64,000 nucleotides of DNA from Actinokineospora diospyrosa (GTDB lineage Bacteria; Actinomycetota; Actinomycetes; Mycobacteriales; Pseudonocardiaceae), in contig NZ_JAMTCO010000006.1 in assembly GCF_024171925.1 (NCBI RefSeq), positions 457,829 through 521,828 on the forward strand, in the 5' to 3' direction. The notes under the pieces were generated by a model. The model made no database searches. It worked only from the letters and a program-made list of their open reading frames with translations, and was not told where the DNA came from. A program made the translations under genes and the position numbers. Numbering within the stretch: position 1 is the first letter of the stretch; each line of letters begins with the position of its first letter. Of the stretch, positions 34,076 through 42,575 are shown one piece after another.

Positions 34076-35424
34076 TGCACCCTTTGACAGCGAGCGAGAA
34101 CCTCCGGCTACTTTCTTGGTCGCACGTGCGCGAGTTCGCCGTGCCGCCATCGATGATCGAGGTCGCGACCGCCCGGCGGGTGGCGGGTGATTGGGCGGGG
34201 GCCTGCGCCGCCGCGCGGGTTGATGTCGACCTAGACCTCAGAGCCGTACGACGTGATCATGGTGGGGAGTTCGCGGCGCGGGTCCGTGCGGATCTCCGCC
34301 ACCTGGCGCCTGACCTGCTTCGTTGGCACTATCCGCGGATCGACCCGAACGGTCTGCTGAGACCGGGGCTCACGGTCTCGCTGGCTCGGTATGAGCCAAC
34401 GGCAGAGGGCGACGCGGTGCACTTGGTGGCGCGAACGCCGCCTGCGTGGGCGGCTGCCGGTCAGCGGATCAGCCTCGCCCTGTGGGAGCCGTCCAAACCG
34501 GGAACGGGCGCTGGCGACCATCCCCATCCACGCCCTGACCGGCGGTTTCGCCTGGATCTGCACCGTCACCTGTGGGACGTGCGCAGATCCGGCGAACTGG
34601 GGGAGCGGTCGGGAGTCGAGCAGTGGCCCGCAGGTGGTGACCCTCCTGAGGGGCAACGGATTTCCGGGCTGTCGGCATGTGCTGTGCACCGGTGGGCGGC
34701 TGAAGCCGCGTTGTTGCTGCGCAGCGACGAAAGTGCCGATCAGACCGTCACCGTGCTGCTCGGCTTCCGGCGTCGATTGTTGGTGAACCTGCTGCCGGGA
34801 AACGGGATCACGGTGACTCGGCCGAACACCCGGACTCGTGCGTACCCGATTCTGCCGGACGCTGCGACGTGGGTTCTCCCGGATCTCGAGCTGCTCAACG
34901 CGGGACTGATCACCGCGGACCGGTTGCACCCGCTCGTCGCGGCGGCCCTCCTGCCGGGACGCAGACCTAGTGGCGTGTCCCGGAACCCGGACCGCTCTGT
35001 GCGTTCCCGCCTGGTCGAGTGTCGTGGCGCCATGCATCGGATCGACGTAGTGAATGGCGTGCTCGCACCGCTAGACCACGACCCCGACGAGATACGCCGC
35101 GAGGAACTGCTGGCGGCACTGGGCGGTACCGCTTTGCCTTGCCTGCAAGCGATCGCCGAAACGCACCGGCGTCCGGACACTCTCGACGACATTCGCGCCC
35201 GGCTCGACCACGGCGACACCGCGGGCGCTCTTGCTGCCGTCGAACACCTGCTCGGACCGAGCGCCCTGCTTCCCAGTGGCGCACTGCGTGATCACCTGGA
35301 AAGGGCGGCTCGCCGCCAGGTCCTTCACGGGTGGTACCGCGCCGAACTCGTCGTCCAGGGACTCACGGAGTCCACAGAGCACATAAGCCGTCGCGACCGT
35401 TCCCGTCGCATGGCTTCGCGCTAA
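34075..35424 (+). CDS. Unknown 449-aa protein preceding a MoxR/vWA pair
   Basis: No recognised domain. The sequence is Arg/Leu-rich and soluble, with no membrane segment. N-terminal part ENLRLLSWSHVREFAVPPSM, C-terminal helical part IRREELLAALGGTALPCLQA. ATG at 34075 is coupled to the preceding 17-codon ORF; a GTG at 34069 is an alternative. The next gene (MoxR-type ATPase) begins 57 bp later on the same strand, and the same three-gene order suggests a third component that the ATPase and vWA protein act with. Confidence 0.7.
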   Translation: MHPLTASENLRLLSWSHVREFAVPPSMIEVATARRVAGDWAGACAAARVDVDLDLRAVRRDHGGEFAARVRADLRHLAPDLLRWHYPRIDPNGLLRPGLTVSLARYEPTAEGDAVHLVARTPPAWAAAGQRISLALWEPSKPGTGAGDHPHPRPDRRFRLDLHRHLWDVRRSGELGERSGVEQWPAGGDPPEGQRISGLSACAVHRWAAEAALLLRSDESADQTVTVLLGFRRRLLVNLLPGNGITVTRPNTRTRAYPILPDAATWVLPDLELLNAGLITADRLHPLVAAALLPGRRPSGVSRNPDRSVRSRLVECRGAMHRIDVVNGVLAPLDHDPDEIRREELLAALGGTALPCLQAIAETHRRPDTLDDIRARLDHGDTAGALAAVEHLLGPSALLPSGALRDHLERAARRQVLHGWYRAELVVQGLTESTEHISRRDRSRRMASR

Positions 35425-35481
35425 CACACCCGCTTCTCTTCTGGCCGACACGGCCCTGACTCGACCCCCAGGTGATCAAGC

Positions 35482-36690
35482 ATGCCCAATCCCAGTGACC
35501 CCCGACCACTCGACGTTGCTGCCGGACTCCTTGCCCTGCTGAAAGAAACGACCACCGAGCTGCGTCCCGACGCCCAGTTGGAAGCCTTGATGCTGGCCGT
35601 GTCCGCTGATCTCCCGGTTCTGCTGTGGGGTGAACCGGGCATCGGCAAGACAGCCGCCCTCACCCAGCTCGCCGAAGCCCTCGAGTTGCCCTTGACGACG
35701 GTTATCGCCAGCGTGCACGAGCCGTCTGACTTCGCTGGCCTCCCGGTGGTCGGCGATGACCCAGCGGTGCAGGGCGTTCCGATGGCGCCACCAGACTGGG
35801 CGGTGCGACTGGTCCGGGCAGGCGAGGGGCTGTTGTTCCTCGACGAGTTGTCCACTGCTCCACCTGCCGTGCAAGCCGCCCTCCTGCGGGTCGTGCTTGA
35901 GCGCAGAATCGGTACGTTGACCCTCCCACCAGGAGTCCGAATTGTTGCCGCAGCCAATCCCCGCGCCTCTGCGGCTGACGGGTGGGAGCTGAGCCCACCG
36001 CTGGCCAACCGGTTCGTTCACCTGCAATGGTCCTATGACCACGAAGTCGTGGTACGCGGGCTGGGCGGGACATGGCCGAAGGCAGTCCTGCCGCAACTGG
36101 CGCCGGACAAACTGCCGGAGGCCGTGGCCTTCGCCCGTCGGGCCGTGTGCGGACTCCTCGCCGTCCGCCCCGCGCTCGTGCACCAACTGCCCAAGAACGA
36201 AGCCCGCCGCGGTGGCGCGTGGCCCTCGCCGCGCAGCTGGGACATGACGCTACGACTGGTCGCCTTCGCCGTCGCCTCGGGAACTTCCCGGGAAGTGCTG
36301 TCCATGTTGGTGCGGGGCACTGTGGGGGATGGGCCGGGGCTGGAGTTGTTGGCCAGTCTCGATCGCATGGACCTGCCGGATCCCGAAGCGTTGCTCGCAG
36401 ACCCAGCCACGGCAGTCCTGCCGGAGCGTGGCGACCTGCGCCAAGCAGTGCTCGACGGGATCGTGGAAGCGGTGCGCAAGCGTCCAGAACAGTCCCGTTG
36501 GGACGCTGCGTGGTCGTTGCTGCTGCGGGCCTGGGAAACCGGAGCGCCAGACCTGGTGGTGGTCCCAGCCGCCACGCTGGCCGCGTTGCGCCACGAGGAC
36601 TGGCCGGTTCCACCAGCGATCGAGCGGCTAGCAGGAGTGGTGTCCCTGTCGCGTCGAGCCGACCTGGCAGCCGTGGGTGTGAGCCGATGA
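35482..36690 (+). CDS. MoxR-type AAA+ ATPase, 402 aa
   Basis: AAA+ chaperone-like ATPase: Walker A LWGEPGIGKTAALTQL near residue 50, Walker B GLLFLDELSTAPPAVQAALL, sensor 1 VRIVAAANPRASAADG, then the MoxR helical lid. MoxR proteins remodel or insert cofactors into partners carrying a vWA domain. The following vWA/metallopeptidase-like gene overlaps its stop (ATGA), so the two are certainly co-translated. Confidence 0.87.
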   Translation: MPNPSDPRPLDVAAGLLALLKETTTELRPDAQLEALMLAVSADLPVLLWGEPGIGKTAALTQLAEALELPLTTVIASVHEPSDFAGLPVVGDDPAVQGVPMAPPDWAVRLVRAGEGLLFLDELSTAPPAVQAALLRVVLERRIGTLTLPPGVRIVAAANPRASAADGWELSPPLANRFVHLQWSYDHEVVVRGLGGTWPKAVLPQLAPDKLPEAVAFARRAVCGLLAVRPALVHQLPKNEARRGGAWPSPRSWDMTLRLVAFAVASGTSREVLSMLVRGTVGDGPGLELLASLDRMDLPDPEALLADPATAVLPERGDLRQAVLDGIVEAVRKRPEQSRWDAAWSLLLRAWETGAPDLVVVPAATLAALRHEDWPVPPAIERLAGVVSLSRRADLAAVGVSR

Positions 36691-37901
36691 GCCTGGACGA
36701 GGAAAAACTGTTCGCCGCCCGGTTGCATGCGGTTCGCAGCAGACCGTACCTGGCAACGGCGTTGTTCGCCCTGCATTGCGTGGAATCACGGCGGGTCCCG
36801 ACCATGGCCGTCGACCGGCATTGGCGTTGCTACGTCTCACCGGCGTTCGTGGACCGCACCCCGATTGAAGAACTGGCCGGGGTGTGGGTGCACGAGGTGT
36901 CCCACCTCTTACGCGACCATCACGGCCGCAGCGACAGGTTCGCGGCGACACACGAGCTGACCGGACCGGGCGAACGACTGCGGATGAACATCGCCGCCGA
37001 CTGCGAGATCAACGACGACGTGTTCGGCGATGGTCTGGCGCGGCCCGAGGGCGCCGTGGACCCGGCACTGTTGAGATTGCCTGACGGGCAGCTGATGGAG
37101 GAATACCTGCGCCAGTTCCGACTCGGCCCGCACACCGACGAGTTCACCTGGCTCGACTGTGGAAGCGGTGCCGACGGTCAGGACCGCGAGTGGGACATGG
37201 GCCCCGACGGCGCGCACGGACTCACCGAGCAAGAACGGGACGCGGTTCGTTTCCGCGTGGCACAAGGCATCACCGGCGCACCAGGCGACGTCCCAGGAGG
37301 CTGGCGGCGATGGGCGGAAGAGGCGTTCCAGCCACCACAACCCTGGCGACAACTGCTAGGCGCGACCATCCGCGCGGCGGTCTCCGCCTCCGGCGCGGGC
37401 GAGGACTACACCTACGGCCGCCCATCCCGAAGATCCACCAGCCTTCCCGGCGTGATCCTGCCCAGCCTCCGCAGGAAGCCGCCCCGCGTCTGCGTGATCA
37501 TCGACACCTCCGCATCAGTGAGCGACGCCGAATTGGGCAGCGCCATAGTGGAGATCGCCGCCATCACCCGCGCGGTCGGCGGCCGCCGAGACCTCCTCTC
37601 CGCCGTCTCCTGCGACACCGCCGCCAGCATCGCGAGCCAGCTGTGCCAGGCCCAAGACATCCCCTTGCTGGGCGGAGGTGGCACCGACCTGAGATCCGGA
37701 TTCGCAGCTGCCCTGCGCACCAAACCCCGCCCAGACGTCATCGTCTCCCTGACCGACGGCCAAACCCCCTGGCCCGACACCAAACCCCCCTGCCGCACAG
37801 TAATCGGCCTATTCCCCCGCGAACGCACATTCAACGAGAACGACCCGGACTACCAACCAGACACCCCACCCGACTGGGCCCGAGTGGTCACCATCGCTTG
37901 A
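36687..37901 (+). CDS. vWA-like / putative metallopeptidase domain protein (DUF2201 type), 404 aa
   Basis: N-terminal putative metallopeptidase domain with HExxH (VWVHEVSHLLRDHHG, about residues 70-80) and a second acidic segment INDDVFGD; C-terminal vWA-like domain with a MIDAS-like DxSxS (VCVIIDTSASVSDAELG, about 270) and GGGGTDLRSGF. This matches the DUF2201 pair of domains, usually beside MoxR ATPases. Function of the class is unclear (protein quality control, metal insertion or conflict). ATG at 36687 gives the ATGA overlap; longer upstream frames are shadow. Confidence 0.84.
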   Translation: MSLDEEKLFAARLHAVRSRPYLATALFALHCVESRRVPTMAVDRHWRCYVSPAFVDRTPIEELAGVWVHEVSHLLRDHHGRSDRFAATHELTGPGERLRMNIAADCEINDDVFGDGLARPEGAVDPALLRLPDGQLMEEYLRQFRLGPHTDEFTWLDCGSGADGQDREWDMGPDGAHGLTEQERDAVRFRVAQGITGAPGDVPGGWRRWAEEAFQPPQPWRQLLGATIRAAVSASGAGEDYTYGRPSRRSTSLPGVILPSLRRKPPRVCVIIDTSASVSDAELGSAIVEIAAITRAVGGRRDLLSAVSCDTAASIASQLCQAQDIPLLGGGGTDLRSGFAAALRTKPRPDVIVSLTDGQTPWPDTKPPCRTVIGLFPRERTFNENDPDYQPDTPPDWARVVTIA

Positions 37902-38131
37902 TCACTGCGTTTGCTCACAGGAGTTCCACGACTGTTGGCGGGAAGCAATTGACAGTGGTTGTGCGACAACGGTGCTCGATGTGCGGCCCGAGCACATGGT
38001 TGTCCGAGGCCAAGGTGGACTCTGCGTATTGAGTGAAGTACCGACAGTGGCTCGTTCACGGCTTGATCCAGGAACAACCACGTAACAATCGGTGTTCCCT
38101 CGCCACCAGGTCCTCAACTTCAGGGCACAAC

Positions 38132-38557
38132 ATGGGACATCCTGGCAGGGTGACCGCTGAACTACGGCCGGACCAGCGTCTCGGCTGGCTTCCCCTGGTG
38201 TGGGTGCTGCTGTTCTGCACGTGGTTGTTCGGTGTCCCGATGCTGGTGCTGGAGTCGGCGTTCTCCATGCCGTTCATGGGTGTTCCCACCGCCGCTGACT
38301 ACGCCGAACGCGACATGTTGGCCATGTGGGCGAAGATCGTCGCCGTCGGCGTCCCGTTCCTCGGCGTCCTGTTGGCCGCGATCACCCGCCGGACAGCAGC
38401 TGCGGCCGTCTTCGTGACGCTCCTGCTCCTGAGCCTGGCCGTGATCGGCTACCACCGGGCGTACGACGCCCGTCACAACCCGACACCCGTGCCCACTCCC
38501 GAGCAGCGGGCCTGCCAGGAACACAGCGGCGGCGACAACAGGTGCCCGGGTGGCTGA
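38132..38557 (+). CDS. Small integral membrane protein, 141 aa
   Basis: Three predicted membrane helices: LPLVWVLLFCTWLFGVPMLV, WAKIVAVGVPFLGVLLAAI and AAAAVFVTLLLLSLAVIGYH, then a polar tail with two cysteines. ATG at 38132 is a choice between it and GTG at 38150; upstream frame is not protein-like. No known family. Single gene. Confidence 0.6.
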   Translation: MGHPGRVTAELRPDQRLGWLPLVWVLLFCTWLFGVPMLVLESAFSMPFMGVPTAADYAERDMLAMWAKIVAVGVPFLGVLLAAITRRTAAAAVFVTLLLLSLAVIGYHRAYDARHNPTPVPTPEQRACQEHSGGDNRCPGG

Positions 38558-38771
38558 TCGACCAGCCCGGGGGCATGAAATCTGCTCGGTCGCAACCCCG
38601 CCTCGACATAATTCGCCCAGGGCACGTTATTGGCCCGTTCGCAATCTCGCTTGAAGGGCATAGATTCCCGTCTGTCGCAATGGTTTCGGGCGCCACAATC
38701 TGAACTTGACGGCCTTGTGGAGTTTGCTTACGGTCGATCGGGTTCCCGCCGATCGATATTTGAAGGTGTTC

Positions 38772-40346
38772 ATGACCGCGCCCCCAACGTTGCCGAAGTT
38801 CAGGCAGCGGTTGATTCTTGCCGTTCTCATGTTGTGCTCGCTGCTGGTCTGGTTGGACAACACAGTTCTGAGCACCGCGCTGGAGACCCTCGCCGACCCG
38901 GTCCGCGGCTTAGGCGCCAATCCCGGTGAGCTGCAGTGGGCGACGGGTTCGTACACCTTGGCCTTCGCCACGTTGATGTTCACCGCTGGGGCGTTGGGCG
39001 ATCGCTTCGGCCACCGGACCGTCTTCTCCGGCGGGTTGGTGGTCTTCGCCGGGTCCTCGCTGTGGGCGGCGTACGCGAGCGACGCGGGCGAGTTGATCGT
39101 GGCTCGAGCCGCGATGGGCATGGGCAGCGCGCTGATCACACCCGCCATGCTGGCCATCCTCATGTGGACCTTCACCGGCCCCGCGCGCGCCGCCGCGATC
39201 GGCATCTTCTCAACCTCGGCAGGCGTCGGGATGGCGGTCGGCCCGGTGTTGGCGGGATTCCTGCTCGACCACTTCTGGTGGGGCTCGGTATTCCTGATCA
39301 ACCTCCCGGTCGCGGCGGTGGCGTTGATCGGGCTCGCCGTGCTGGTCCCGAACTTCCGCAGCGCCACTCGACGGCCGCTGGACCCCGCCGGGATGCTCCT
39401 GTCCATCGGTGGACTCGTGGCGTTGGCCTACGGGCTGATCCGGGCTGGGCAGGTGACCGCGTGGAACCGCGCCGACGTCTGGGTGCCGATCGTCGTCGGC
39501 CTGGTTCTGCTGGTTGGGTTCGTTCTCGTCCAACTGCGCCTCAAGATGCCGAGCTTCGACCCGCGACTGCTCGCGCAACGCGCGTTCGGCGGCGGCAACG
39601 TGGCGCTCGGGTTGCTGCTCTTCGCGGTAGCAGCCATCACCTTCTACAACGCGTTCTACCTGCAAGGCGCGCTCGGGTTCTCGCCGACGAAGGCGGGCCT
39701 GGCCAACATCGCCACCGCGCTCGGTGCGATCGCGGGGGCGCCCCTCGCCACGCGCCTGGTCCGCCGCCTCTCGCTGCGCCCCGTCGCCGTGCCCGCGCTG
39801 GCCGTGGCTGCGCTGACCATGGGCGCGTACGGGCTGCTCGGGCTCCGAACCCCGCTCGTATGGATCGAGGTGCTGCTATTGGTGCAGGGCCTCGCGATCG
39901 GCATGGTGATCGGCCCCGTCACGGCCGCGCTGATCAGTGACCTGCCGCTGGACCAAGCCGGCGCGGGATCCGCCGTCACCAACACCATTCGGCAAACCGG
40001 CAGCGTGATCGGCATCGCGGTAGGCGGCACAATCATGTCAATCGCATACCGCCGCGCGATCGACCCCGCACTAGCCGATGTCCCCGCCCCCGTTCGGGAC
40101 CAAGCCCAAATCTCCGCCGAACACGCCCGCCACGCCGCCGCAGCTATCGACCAGCCCGCCCTCGCCCGCGCCGCCGACGACGCGTTCATCCACGCCATGC
40201 ACGTCGGCGCGGGCTGGATCGCGCTCATCGCTCTCCTCGGCGCTGTGGTGCTGTTGATCACCTTGCCCGTCGCCGGGAAGAGGAGGCCGGATCGTCGCGC
40301 CGAGACCACCCAGGCGCCGCGAACTGTGCTGGAACCCAAGTCGTGA
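38772..40346 (+). CDS. MFS exporter, DHA2 (EmrB/QacA) family, 524 aa
   Basis: Fourteen-helix proton-driven drug exporter. Motif A GALGDRFGHRTVFSGG, motif C-like region GVGMAVGPVLAGFLLDHFWW and the D1 motif WLDNTVLSTALETLAD are all visible. ATG at 38772 (MTAPPTLPKF) has GAAGGTG upstream and starts just before helix 1; an upstream in-frame start exists. No adjacent TetR or MarR regulator was found, so substrate and control are unknown. Confidence 0.9.
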   Translation: MTAPPTLPKFRQRLILAVLMLCSLLVWLDNTVLSTALETLADPVRGLGANPGELQWATGSYTLAFATLMFTAGALGDRFGHRTVFSGGLVVFAGSSLWAAYASDAGELIVARAAMGMGSALITPAMLAILMWTFTGPARAAAIGIFSTSAGVGMAVGPVLAGFLLDHFWWGSVFLINLPVAAVALIGLAVLVPNFRSATRRPLDPAGMLLSIGGLVALAYGLIRAGQVTAWNRADVWVPIVVGLVLLVGFVLVQLRLKMPSFDPRLLAQRAFGGGNVALGLLLFAVAAITFYNAFYLQGALGFSPTKAGLANIATALGAIAGAPLATRLVRRLSLRPVAVPALAVAALTMGAYGLLGLRTPLVWIEVLLLVQGLAIGMVIGPVTAALISDLPLDQAGAGSAVTNTIRQTGSVIGIAVGGTIMSIAYRRAIDPALADVPAPVRDQAQISAEHARHAAAAIDQPALARAADDAFIHAMHVGAGWIALIALLGAVVLLITLPVAGKRRPDRRAETTQAPRTVLEPKS

Positions 40347-40607
40347 GACCGACCTCATGACCGCGCCGGACCGAGAGATCTGCCCCGTCATCGGTCAACC
40401 GCCGGTCCGCGGTCGTGGCTGCTACCGGCCCGGCGAGCACGAGGCCCTCGGCATTCCAGACTGAACGCTGGCGAAGAACGAAGCCTGGGTGAACGGTGCC
40501 TACAGTAGCCAACCGCGCTGGCCCGGAAGGTGGACATGCTCCTCGGCGCCGGGTACACCTTCGACGAAACCGAACCATTGCTCAGCCCATCGTGAAAGTA
40601 GGACGAC

Positions 40608-41105
40608 GTGCCCACCTTCGAAGCCGCGTCCCCGAACCAGCGCGTCTTCCTCCGCTACGGGATCGCAAGCATCCCCGACCCTCGCGACGCCGATGTCGAG
40701 GCCTACCTGGCAGAGGAACTGGCCCGGCGCTCACCGGTCTCGACCAGGTCAGTGAGCGATGAGGGCGGGCAGGTGTTGACCGCATTCGCGGAGCGCGCGG
40801 CCACCCGCGCGGTCCGCTCCACCGACGTCGCACTGCTGGACCTCGCGGTCAGGGCACTGGCGTTCGCGGGCCTGGCCGAGCGGGAGAGCATCATGGTGCT
40901 GGCACTGGTCGAGGACGCGGCGAACAAGCTCGATGTCTTCGTTGAGGACGTGTTCGGCCGGGTTGCCGAACAGGTCGGCCCACCAGCCGCCCTCGCCCTG
41001 GTCAACTGGCTGTCCCGCCAACCCGAAGACCGCACCCTGACCGCAATGGGTTACACCGAGTCCTCCGACGACACCGGCTTCCTTTATCGCTGGGCGCCCC
41101 GGTAG
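40608..41105 (+). CDS. Hypothetical protein, 165 aa
   Basis: Soluble alpha-helical protein without a known domain: DVALLDLAVRALAFAGLAER and VEDVFGRVAEQVGPPAALAL are amphipathic helices. GTG start with GTAGGAC just upstream. A short frame (40534-40593, ending TGA) precedes it and may be the tail of a lost gene. Function unknown. Confidence 0.6.
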   Translation: MPTFEAASPNQRVFLRYGIASIPDPRDADVEAYLAEELARRSPVSTRSVSDEGGQVLTAFAERAATRAVRSTDVALLDLAVRALAFAGLAERESIMVLALVEDAANKLDVFVEDVFGRVAEQVGPPAALALVNWLSRQPEDRTLTAMGYTESSDDTGFLYRWAPR

Positions 41106-41109
41106 TAGG

Positions 41110-42400
41110 TTGCTGGCCCGTCTGCTCGTTCTGCAGCGCGGACTGGGCCAGCGACAAGGGCCTGTCAACTGGGTGATCGCGCACCACACCACCGGTCCCG
41201 CCGTGGCCAACCTCAGCCTCGGCGGCTCACCGGACGCCGTGCTCGATGCCGCCATCAGCAGGCTCATCGCCGACGGCGTCACCACTGTGGTGTCGGCGGG
41301 CAACGAGAACGCGAGTGCCTGCGACAAGTCCCCCGCCCGCGTTGCCGAGGCGATCACCGTCGGCGCGACGGAGTCCGACGACACGCGCTCCAGCTTCTCC
41401 AACCACGGCACGTGCGTCGACCTGTTCGCCCCCGGCTCCCAGATCACGTCGGCCTGGAACACCTGGAGCGGCTCCTCGAACCACCTCAGCGGGACCTCCA
41501 TGGCGTCCCCGCACGTTGCAGGCGCCGCGGCATTGTTGCTCGCGGTGGACCCGGCCACGACGCCCGCGCAGATCTCCGCGCACCTCGCACTGGACGCGAC
41601 GCCCACCTGATCCCCAATGCTGGCACCGGATCGCCGAACCGGCTCTTGATGGTGGGCACCGGCAGCCGCCCCGGTACCCGGTCGTGTCCAACCCCGGCCT
41701 CAAGGCACAACGCACGGGCCCATCCATGATCATCCAGATGACCGCGAAGGGTGGCACCGCCCCGTACACGTGGTCCGCCACCGGCTTGCCCACGGACGTC
41801 ACCATCAACGCCACCACCGGCCTCATCTCCGGCACACCGACGCAAACCCTGATCAACGCGACAGTGACCGTGTCGGCGAAGGACACGACCGGCCGCAGCA
41901 CCCAGTCCCGATTCGAGATCACCGTCGTCCCGCCCGACTGGACCTGCCCGTCCGGCGGCCAGAAACTCGTCAACCCCGGCTTCGAGTCCGGCGGCACCGG
42001 CTGGTGGGAGAACACCGACAACATCAACCGGCACACCGGCGCACTGGCCCGCCGCACCGGCACCTGGGCCGCCGCCCTCCGCGCCGACTCGGCGGGCGGG
42101 GCAATCATCAGCCAGAGGGCCCAGGTTCCCCGTGAGTGCGCGTGGTCCACTTTGACCTTCTGGGCCAAGTTCGTTCCCCTGCAAGGCGTCACCGACGACA
42201 ACGATGCAATGCGCCTGCTGCTGAACGACGAGCCGGTGTTCTTCTTGAAGGGCAACACCATGGGCACCGGCTACCGCCAGTACACCGTCGACCTATCGCG
42301 CTACGCGGGCCAGACCGTCATCCTCTGGTTCACCGGCTGGGGCGACTACAAGAACATCTCCTCGATCGTCCTCGACGACTTCGCCCTCAACGCCCGCTGA
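41110..42400 (+). pseudogene. Decayed secreted subtilisin-family protease with C-terminal accessory domains
   Basis: The first reading frame (41110-41610) encodes the last part of an S8 peptidase: GPAVANLSLGG, VVSAGNENASACDKSPARVA (oxyanion Asn) and the Ser motif HLSGTSMASPHVAGAAALL. The propeptide and the catalytic Asp and His parts are missing. After TGA at 41610 the protein continues in two other frames: an Ig-like/He_PIG module (GGTAPYTWSATGLPTDV) and a carbohydrate-binding-like end (LVNPGFESGGTGWWEN...ILWFTGWGDYKNISSIVLDD) ending at 42400. At least two frameshifts and a large N-terminal loss mean no active protease. Confidence 0.82.
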
Positions 42401-42575
42401 CATGTTCGGCACGCGGAAGAAGACGCAGAACCGGCTTGTGGCGGACCACATGAGGTCCTTCTTCGCGCGCATCCCCGCTCGTCATCGGGACAACCCGGAG
42501 GAGGTCGCTGTGTGACGAATGTGATGGTGTCTGTCGACTGCGAGCGCCGCCCCAGCCAGTGCTCGACCGCCCTCT

